Shown here one piece after another: positions 7,930 through 12,559 of a stretch of DNA of 12,559 nt. The stretch spans positions 1-12,559 of the forward strand of contig NZ_BNAL01000050.1 of assembly GCF_014653275.1 (NCBI RefSeq), read 5' to 3'. How positions within the stretch are numbered: the stretch's first letter is position 1; each line of letters begins with the position of its first letter. This stretch comes from Deinococcus piscis. GTDB lineage: Bacteria; Deinococcota; Deinococci; Deinococcales; Deinococcaceae. Under the pieces are notes generated by a model. The model saw only the letters and a program-made list of their open reading frames with translations, searched no databases and was not told where the DNA came from. The translations under genes were made by a program, and so were the position numbers.

Positions 7930-7935
7930 ATTAAA
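7930..7935 (-). promoter_or_regulatory. -10-like hexamer upstream of the sugar transferase
   Basis: Read on the minus strand, TTTAAT (5 of 6 match to TATAAT) ends 6 nt before the GTG start at 7923, the same spacing as at galE and the oxidoreductase. It lies in a 95-nt AT-richer spacer (7924-8018) between the Cas3-like gene and the transferase. A second promoter inside the operon would be leaderless. The T at position 2 weakens the match and no -35 is visible. The spacer also has a small inverted repeat, CTGCC/GGCAG (7946-7950, 7965-7969). Confidence 0.35.
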
Positions 7936-8018
7936 CCCAATTCATCTGCCAGAACATAAGGACAGGCAGCTGGAATAACGGCGAAATATTAATGATAAAG
8001 ATGAGGAAACATCCACGA

Positions 8019-9698
8019 TTACTCGTCGCTGCGTTGCTGCTCGGCTTGAACCAACGGCCAGGCCAGGCCATACGTCTCATCATAGACACCTTTCCAGACC
8101 AGAGCCCAGCCAGAGCCAAACGGTTCAGCGTCGCCCAAGCGCACCGCCCGCTGCGATTCCATCGGGGTAACCCAGGCCGCATAGCGTAGGTCACGGCGCG
8201 AGAGCCAACCCTGCTCGCGGGAACGGGCAATGGCCGCCTCGCCGTCGGAGCCATAACCGATCAAGACTGGCACCGCCGAGGTGGACTGGGCATTCACTTC
8301 ACTTGCCAGCGAAGCAAACTGCTGCTCACGGCGCAGACCCAGCCAGCGTCCCAACCGCCCGCCCTGCTCCAGCGCCCGCAGCTGCGAAATATAACGGCGC
8401 TGCGCCGCAGGATCGTGAATAGCGTGCCCTCCCCCCTCCGCTAAGAGCTGCGCCGTCAGCTGACTGTGCTTTTCCCAGAACGGCGGCAAGGCCACATCCC
8501 GCAGGGTAAACAGAATCAGCGGGCCACGGCTCAGTTGCGCGGCTTCGGTAAGGTGAGGCAGTGGGGCCAGCAGGTGATAGACCCGGTCAAACTCCCCTAC
8601 CGGCGTGGAGGGCAGGGTGGTGGCAATCACAGTGAGATCGGGGACCGCCGCTTGATCGGCCAGGGTGGACATGCGGCTGTCCAGGTGGGCGCGGCTCATA
8701 CTGCTGGAGAGCAGCACACTGCCCGGCAGCATCCCAGCCAGGCGGGCAGCACTGGCCCGCGAATACAGGACCACCAGGGTGCGCCCACCCTCAGCACCCA
8801 GGCGGGCCGCCAACTCTGGCAGAGACAGCGGCTCACCAGGCAGTGTCACCGGTGCGTGGCGGGCCATCTCCTCTTGCGGCACCGCCCACTGCTCCTGAGG
8901 CAACAGTCGATAGTGGGATGGCCAGAGGGTATCCAACCCCGGCAGCGCAATCACGGTCCAGCCAAACAGGGCAGACGCATCGGCCAGCAACGACGTGACC
9001 AGCTCCAGGCGGTCCACCGGCAAGGTTTCGAGCCCCTCAATCAGCAGCGGGCGCGAGAGAAGGCCCGGCAAATCAGGCAACTCCCAGTTCCAGGCCGCAG
9101 TTAGGGTTGCGACCACATGCTCCAGCGAGACCACCTCAGCCTGAGTCTGAAGCTGGCGGCGCAGGCCCCAGCGTCCACCCCAAGAGGCACTGGCCCACTG
9201 CACAGGCGGGCGACCTTGGCAGTGAGGGCCAACAGCCCCGGCCAATTGCTGCACCAGCTGACGCCCAGCGGCCCAGCGCTGACGCTCTGGCAGGGCTGGA
9301 AGCCGCCACAGACCGCCTCCCTGAGACCCTGCACCCCAAGCAGCGGCCAAAGACTCAGCCGTCCCTGTTCCTTCAGAGAGCAGCAGACCGGCCAGCACGC
9401 GCACATACATTTCGCGCTGGGTTTCGGTCCAGTGGTCCAAAGTCACCTGGGAAGAGAGTATGTCCTGGGCCGCATTCAGCAGCTCTGGTGGGCATGCTTC
9501 GTTTAGCAGGCGCTCACTCTCTTCGAAGTCGAACAGCCCCCCACTGCGGGCCAGCAAGGCGCGGGCCAGTTCCGCCTGGCCCCCTGCTGCCGCCAACCGC
9601 GCCGCCAATAGGGGATCAGCGCCGCTCAGTTCCTTGAGGCGCGCCGCTTGCTGAAGGTGCAGGGTCAATGGTTGTAGAGCCAGCGCTTCAGCTGCCAT
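8019..9698 (-). CDS. Degenerate Cas3-like (CRISPR helicase-derived) protein in exopolysaccharide operon, function unknown
   Basis: A 559-aa cytoplasmic protein that I do not know as a named family. Read against Cas3 nuclease-helicases, it keeps their order of segments but not their catalysis. SEGTGTAES (108-116) sits where EAPTGSGKTE should be, without the Walker A GKT, followed by LWRLPALPERQ (130-140) for the ALPT motif. LLIEGLE (218-224) replaces the DExH box. VIALPGL (249-255) replaces SATLP. TLVVLYSRASAARL (307-320) and SSSMSRAHLDSR (331-342) match the start of the second RecA fold. VIATTLPSTPVGEFD (357-371) and LAPLPHLTEAAQLSRG (377-392) match motifs V and VI without QxxGR. The C-terminus resembles Cas3 tails (VPVLIGYGSDGEAAI 476-490, LSRRDLR 499-505, GVYDETYGL 537-545). 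The ATG has GAGGT 5 nt upstream and overlaps the kinase stop by 11 nt. The frame is intact, so it is probably expressed. The Cas3 link is my alignment by eye. Confidence 0.72.
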   Translation of the reverse strand: MAAEALALQPLTLHLQQAARLKELSGADPLLAARLAAAGGQAELARALLARSGGLFDFEESERLLNEACPPELLNAAQDILSSQVTLDHWTETQREMYVRVLAGLLLSEGTGTAESLAAAWGAGSQGGGLWRLPALPERQRWAAGRQLVQQLAGAVGPHCQGRPPVQWASASWGGRWGLRRQLQTQAEVVSLEHVVATLTAAWNWELPDLPGLLSRPLLIEGLETLPVDRLELVTSLLADASALFGWTVIALPGLDTLWPSHYRLLPQEQWAVPQEEMARHAPVTLPGEPLSLPELAARLGAEGGRTLVVLYSRASAARLAGMLPGSVLLSSSMSRAHLDSRMSTLADQAAVPDLTVIATTLPSTPVGEFDRVYHLLAPLPHLTEAAQLSRGPLILFTLRDVALPPFWEKHSQLTAQLLAEGGGHAIHDPAAQRRYISQLRALEQGGRLGRWLGLRREQQFASLASEVNAQSTSAVPVLIGYGSDGEAAIARSREQGWLSRRDLRYAAWVTPMESQRAVRLGDAEPFGSGWALVWKGVYDETYGLAWPLVQAEQQRSDE

Positions 9699-11280
9699 AG
9701 GTCACCTCGCTGCGGGTATCGGAGGGAAGCGGGGTGCCGTATCCATAAGCGTCTCCGCTGCCCGCCATCCGGTAACGGTTCAGTGCAAAGCCCAGTGAGC
9801 GCACGCCCAGGCGCTGCGTCTCGGTGACCAGGCGCTCCACCTGAGCCTGTGGCGTGCCCACGCTCACCACCAGCAGCAAGCCGTCCAAGAGTCTCGACAG
9901 TGCCAGTGTATCGGCAATGGTCAGGGCCGGAGGAGTATCAATCAAGATGAGATCGTAATGCTCCCGAATGGCCTGAATGTTGTTCAGCAGATGTTGAGGA
10001 TTGAGCTGCGTGTCCTGCACGGTCATCAGGTCTATGTTGCGCCGGATGCCAATCCAGAACTGGGTGTTGCCAATCTGACGTGAGGGCTGGCTCATCTGGC
10101 CGCCCAGCAGCTCACGCTGACGCTGCCGGAAAATGTCGGCATCCACCACCAGCACTTTCATGCCACGCGCCGCGCAGCTCATGGCCAGACCAGCAGTGAC
10201 GGAACTCTTGCCCTCGTCCTTTTCGGCACTGGAGACGGCCACCATCGGCGTCTGCGTCTCTCCTGCTGCCTGAGCACGCTCACCCAAGCTGGACAGCAGG
10301 CCCAGACGCACGAAATCCAGACCTTCGCGGAAGCCACCATGCTGCATAAAGGTTTCTACTCCCAGCGGCTTGGAGTGGCGGCCAGGCAGCGGGGGCAACA
10401 GGCCCAGAATCGGTAGGCCGAAGGGCCGCAGAGAGTCACTGTCCTGGATGCGCTGCACCAAGCGGTCACGCAGGAGCGCGAACAAAAGCCCAAAAAAGAG
10501 CCCCGCGCCCAGCACCAGCAGGGCGTCGCGCAGCGGGCGGGGAGCCAGTGGAGTCTCAGGAAGGACCGCGCCCGAAATCAGCGAAAGGGTGCCAGTGGCC
10601 GTCAGGCGCAGCACTTCCAGCTGCTGGAGCGAACGCGTCACCTCGGCCCGCAGCTGATTGGCCGTGGTCTGGCTGACCGGCTGACCGCCCACAGTCGTCT
10701 CGCCTCTGAGTTGATCCAGCTGATTGGTCAAGTTGGCGCGGGCGCGGTTCACGCCGTCCAAGGCGCGGTCACGGTCCCAGGCCAACAGAGCCTGCGTAAA
10801 AGCGTTGGCTGTGGCTTTGGCAGCCTCCGGCGTCCCAGCGCGGGCCAGAATCTCGTAGTTGCCTACCAGATTCTGATCAATGTCGGCCTGCAGGCTCACT
10901 GTCTGGTAGTTGCCCGAGCGAATCTCATTGCTGACCGCTGCCGAGATGGCGTCTACCTGCGCCGCATCCGGCAGGGCCTTTTTGAGCCGGGCCAGTGCGT
11001 CAGCAGTCACTTCGGGGCTGCGCAGCGCCCGGCTTACCACACCAGCGGGCAGCCCCGGAGCCGTGACCAACGAGTTGGACAGCAAGGTATTGCTAGGAGC
11101 AGCGGGCAAAGCGGCGACACCAGCCGAAGCCTGATAGACCGGCGGACGCGACTGCGAGTAGAAGTAGGTCGCTGCGGCCAGCGCTGTAGACACCAGCAGA
11201 AGTGGCAGCAGCGCACTGCGCAGAACTCGGAGCAGATGGGCCACGTCTAGGTCCTGGGCACGGGAAGTAGGCTGGGTCAC
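9688..11280 (-). CDS. Polysaccharide co-polymerase with BY-kinase domain (Wzz/Wzc-like)
   Basis: A 530-aa inner-membrane protein that would set chain length and export of the exopolysaccharide and autophosphorylate on tyrosine. The N-terminal Wzz domain has membrane helix 1 (about 24-42), a periplasmic part of some 200 residues, and helix 2 (about 252-270) after a proline-rich PETPLAPRP. The cytoplasmic kinase has Walker A SSAEKDEGKSS (350-360), Walker A' VLVVDAD (376-382) and Walker B DLILIDTPP (443-451). The tail carries a modest tyrosine cluster (Y503, Y512, Y514, Y528), the usual autophosphorylation zone. GTG 11280 was chosen because GAGGAG lies 8 nt upstream; the longer GTG start at 11289 would overlap that site. 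It is the first gene of the minus-strand operon and overlaps the Cas3-like gene by 11 nt. It diverges from galE. Confidence 0.92.
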   Translation of the reverse strand: MTQPTSRAQDLDVAHLLRVLRSALLPLLLVSTALAAATYFYSQSRPPVYQASAGVAALPAAPSNTLLSNSLVTAPGLPAGVVSRALRSPEVTADALARLKKALPDAAQVDAISAAVSNEIRSGNYQTVSLQADIDQNLVGNYEILARAGTPEAAKATANAFTQALLAWDRDRALDGVNRARANLTNQLDQLRGETTVGGQPVSQTTANQLRAEVTRSLQQLEVLRLTATGTLSLISGAVLPETPLAPRPLRDALLVLGAGLFFGLLFALLRDRLVQRIQDSDSLRPFGLPILGLLPPLPGRHSKPLGVETFMQHGGFREGLDFVRLGLLSSLGERAQAAGETQTPMVAVSSAEKDEGKSSVTAGLAMSCAARGMKVLVVDADIFRQRQRELLGGQMSQPSRQIGNTQFWIGIRRNIDLMTVQDTQLNPQHLLNNIQAIREHYDLILIDTPPALTIADTLALSRLLDGLLLVVSVGTPQAQVERLVTETQRLGVRSLGFALNRYRMAGSGDAYGYGTPLPSDTRSEVTYGS

Positions 11281-11288
11281 GCGCAACA

Positions 11289-11294
11289 CTCCTC
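11289..11294 (-). promoter_or_regulatory. Ribosome binding site fixing the BY-kinase start
   Basis: On the minus strand GAGGAG occupies 11294 down to 11289, 8 nt before the GTG at 11280. It rules out the in-frame GTG at 11289, which begins inside it, and the TTG at 11286, which is too close. Confidence 0.75.
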
Positions 11295-11306
11295 AGTCAA
11301 TAGGGC

Positions 11307-11327
11307 AAAAACCCGGACTGGTCCCGG
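11307..11327 (-). promoter_or_regulatory. Possible attenuator hairpin in the BY-kinase leader
   Basis: On the minus strand a short GC-rich hairpin (CCGGGA / TCCGG type, 11327-11312, five pairs plus one G-G mismatch, 4-nt loop) is directly followed by five Ts (11311-11307). The start codon lies 26 nt further on. It has the outline of a small intrinsic terminator in the leader. The stem is short, and an alternative 4-bp CCGG/CCGG pairing with a 7-nt loop competes with it. Confidence 0.28.
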
Positions 11328-11376
11328 CGGGCAGGTGAGCCGGCTACTGGTGCTAAAAAAGTTCATGCTGGGTCCA

Positions 11377-11382
11377 AGTATA
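11377..11382 (-). promoter_or_regulatory. Putative -10 of the polysaccharide operon, overlapping the galE -10
   Basis: On the minus strand TATACT (5 of 6 to TATAAT) overlaps the galE hexamer TATAGT, so the AGTATAGT block could serve both directions. A minus-strand start near 11370 would give a leader of about 90 nt before the kinase. There is no convincing -35. Confidence 0.3.
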
Positions 11383-11384
11383 GT
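11379..11384 (+). promoter_or_regulatory. -10 element of a leaderless galE
   Basis: TATAGT (5 of 6 to TATAAT) ends 6 nt before ATG 11391. There is no Shine-Dalgarno site in front of the ATG, so transcription probably starts at the A of the start codon. No good -35 is seen at 17-18 nt spacing. Confidence 0.6.
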
Positions 11385-11390
11385 CGGCGC

Positions 11391-12416
11391 ATGAAAGTTT
11401 TGGTGACAGGGGGCGCAGGCTATATCGGGAGTACCACATGCTCTGCGCTGGAAGATGCAGGACACACACCCATCGTGCTGGATTCACTGGTCATGGGAGC
11501 ACGGGAATTTACCCAGGGCCGCACCTTTTATGAGGGAGATGTGGCGGACAGTGCACTGGTTCGCCGCATCTTTGCGGAGCATCCTGACATTGCGGCCACC
11601 CTGCATTTTGCAGCGCGGATGGTGGTGCCTGAATCGGTGGCGCAACCAGGGCTCTACTACCGCGAGAACGTCCTGGCCAGCCTGAGTCTGTTCGAGACCT
11701 TGCTGGAGCTGGGGCAGTCGCGGGTGATTTTCAGCTCCAGCGCCAGCGTCTACGCCAGCCCGCCCGACTACCGCGTCACGGAAAACAGCCCGCAGGCTCC
11801 CATGAGCCCCTACGCCCGCACCAAGCAGATGGTCGAAGACATCCTGGCAGACCTGTGTACGGCGGCGGCACAGGCCGGACAGCCACTGCGGGGCATCGCA
11901 CTGCGCTACTTCAATCCAGTCGGTGCAGACCCCCAGGGGCGCTCTGGGCCGTATCTGGACGACCCTTCCCACCTGCTGGGCCGCCTGGTCAGTGCGGCGC
12001 GGGGCAGCGGCGAGTTCGCCATCACTGGGACCGACTACCCCACTCGCGACGGCACTGGCCTGCGCGACTATATCCACGTGTGGGACCTTGCACAGGCACA
12101 CGTGGCCGCACTGGAGAACTTTGATCAGGCCTTTGTGCGTGCGCAGGAAGAACTGGGCGCGGAAGTTCATTCACTGATCATTAACGTAGGCACCGGCAAC
12201 GGCGTGACCGTCCGCGAACTGGTGGATGCCTTTACGCGGATTTCGCCGCAGCCGCTCAAGGTCAACGAAGCGCCCCGCCGCCCAGGAGATAACGCCGGAG
12301 CCTACGCCGATATTGGCCGTGCCCAGCGCTGGCTGGGCTGGTCCCCACAGCGCAGCACGGATGATGCCCTCCAAACGGCACTGGACTGGGCCGAACACTG
12401 GAACAGCCGCCGCTAA
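11391..12416 (+). CDS. galE: UDP-glucose 4-epimerase
   Basis: The 341-aa short-chain dehydrogenase-type epimerase interconverts UDP-glucose and UDP-galactose using bound NAD. The N-terminal Rossmann motif is GGAGYIGS (7-14), with Asp31 ending the second strand to hold the NAD ribose. The catalytic pair is Ser117 in FSSSASVY and Tyr141-X3-Lys145 in SPYARTK. ALRYFNPVGAD and TRDGTGLRDYIHVWDLAQAH are typical of GalE. Length is normal. It has a -10 hexamer 6 nt upstream and no ribosome-binding site, so it is probably leaderless. It is transcribed away from the BY-kinase operon and probably supplies a sugar nucleotide for the polysaccharide. Related sugar 4-epimerases acting on N-acetyl or acidic sugars are possible alternatives. 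Confidence 0.92.
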   Translation: MKVLVTGGAGYIGSTTCSALEDAGHTPIVLDSLVMGAREFTQGRTFYEGDVADSALVRRIFAEHPDIAATLHFAARMVVPESVAQPGLYYRENVLASLSLFETLLELGQSRVIFSSSASVYASPPDYRVTENSPQAPMSPYARTKQMVEDILADLCTAAAQAGQPLRGIALRYFNPVGADPQGRSGPYLDDPSHLLGRLVSAARGSGEFAITGTDYPTRDGTGLRDYIHVWDLAQAHVAALENFDQAFVRAQEELGAEVHSLIINVGTGNGVTVRELVDAFTRISPQPLKVNEAPRRPGDNAGAYADIGRAQRWLGWSPQRSTDDALQTALDWAEHWNSRR

Positions 12417-12493
12417 AGCGCAAGGCAGCGGCAAGCTGAGCGCCAATCAGAAAAGAGAAATCTATACAAGAGAAGAGAGGGCCTAACATCTAA

Positions 12494-12559
12494 GAGCGTG
12501 TTTGAAAAGTCAGCATAGGGGACGGGGTAGCACAGTGGGCCAAGTTCTGGCCCGCTGTT
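12494..12559. mobile_element. Probable terminal end of an IS5-type insertion sequence (partial, runs off the window)
   Basis: The segment starting GAGCGTGTTTGAAAAGTC resembles the terminal inverted repeats of IS5-group elements, which often begin GAGxxTGTTTxAAAA. It is immediately preceded by CTAA (12490-12493), fitting the YTAR target-site preference of that group. No transposase is inside the window; it would lie to the right. The junction is 77 nt after the galE stop. The upstream spacer (12417-12493) is purine-rich with no clear terminator. This was recognised by eye only. Confidence 0.42.
12532..12558. repeat. 11-bp stem inverted repeat at the right edge
   Basis: Arms 12532-12542 and 12548-12558 pair over 11 positions with one G-T wobble around a 5-nt loop; the core is GGGCCA/TGGCCC. 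Two Ts follow at the window end. It could be a subterminal hairpin of the insertion sequence that stops incoming transcription, or a terminator for galE. Confidence 0.55.

Noticed and set aside
7943..7959. Half of a Deinococcus radiation/desiccation response motif (ACATAA at 7954-7959)
   Set aside because: The matching TTATGT half at the required spacing is absent, so it is only a chance half-site.
8019..9698. CRISPR-Cas locus suggested by the Cas3-like protein
   Set aside because: No repeat-spacer array and no other cas gene is present anywhere in the window, and the helicase motifs are inactive.
11281..11289. Longer BY-kinase start (GTG 11289)
   Set aside because: That codon overlaps the GAGGAG ribosome-binding site that serves GTG 11280.

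Overview
The window is GC-rich (typical GC-biased third codon positions) and reads like a Deinococcus or a close relative. The support is indirect: compact operons with GTGA/ATGA overlaps, genes whose -10-like hexamer lies exactly 6 nt before the start codon (the leaderless pattern common in Deinococcus), and the overall protein character. The genus is inferred; no rRNA or marker gene is present.

Left part (about 100-6505, + strand): a ferric-siderophore uptake operon. In order it encodes a secreted substrate-binding protein (217-1194), a sucrase/ferredoxin-like [2Fe-2S] protein (1191-2180), a FecCD permease (2177-3163), a possible 34-aa coupling ORF (3185-3289), a second FecCD permease (3286-4311) and a FepC/FhuC-type ATPase (4378-5241). 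Together these make a complete importer plus a candidate cytosolic redox protein for iron release. No siderophore biosynthesis genes are visible, so the system probably imports xenosiderophores or is supplied from elsewhere. A palindrome sits inside the putative promoter. A Gfo/Idh/MocA oxidoreductase (5285-6505) follows, apparently with its own leaderless promoter.

Middle (6506-6642): a convergent intergenic region with a strong nested hairpin that probably terminates the minus-strand operon.

Right part: an exopolysaccharide locus. On the minus strand, from right to left, are a Wzz/BY-kinase polysaccharide co-polymerase (9688-11280), a 559-aa protein that I read as a catalytically dead Cas3-type CRISPR helicase relative (8019-9698), and a WcaJ/WbaP-type polyprenyl-phosphate sugar-1-phosphate transferase (6643-7923). 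A divergent galE (11391-12416) supplies UDP-galactose or a related sugar. The transferase would start the lipid-linked repeat unit, GalE would supply a precursor, and the Wzz/BY-kinase would control chain length. The Cas3-like protein has no assigned role and is the most unusual item: every helicase motif is recognisable in position but has lost its catalytic residues, while the frame is intact and has a good ribosome-binding site. There is no CRISPR array and no other cas gene in the window.

Right edge: 12494-12559 looks like the terminal inverted repeat of an IS5-type insertion sequence, preceded by CTAA, with its body beyond the window. The first 102 bases hold no gene I can support, only short inverted repeats (64-69/92-97 and 67-71/83-87). 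No gene-free stretch exceeds 300 bases.
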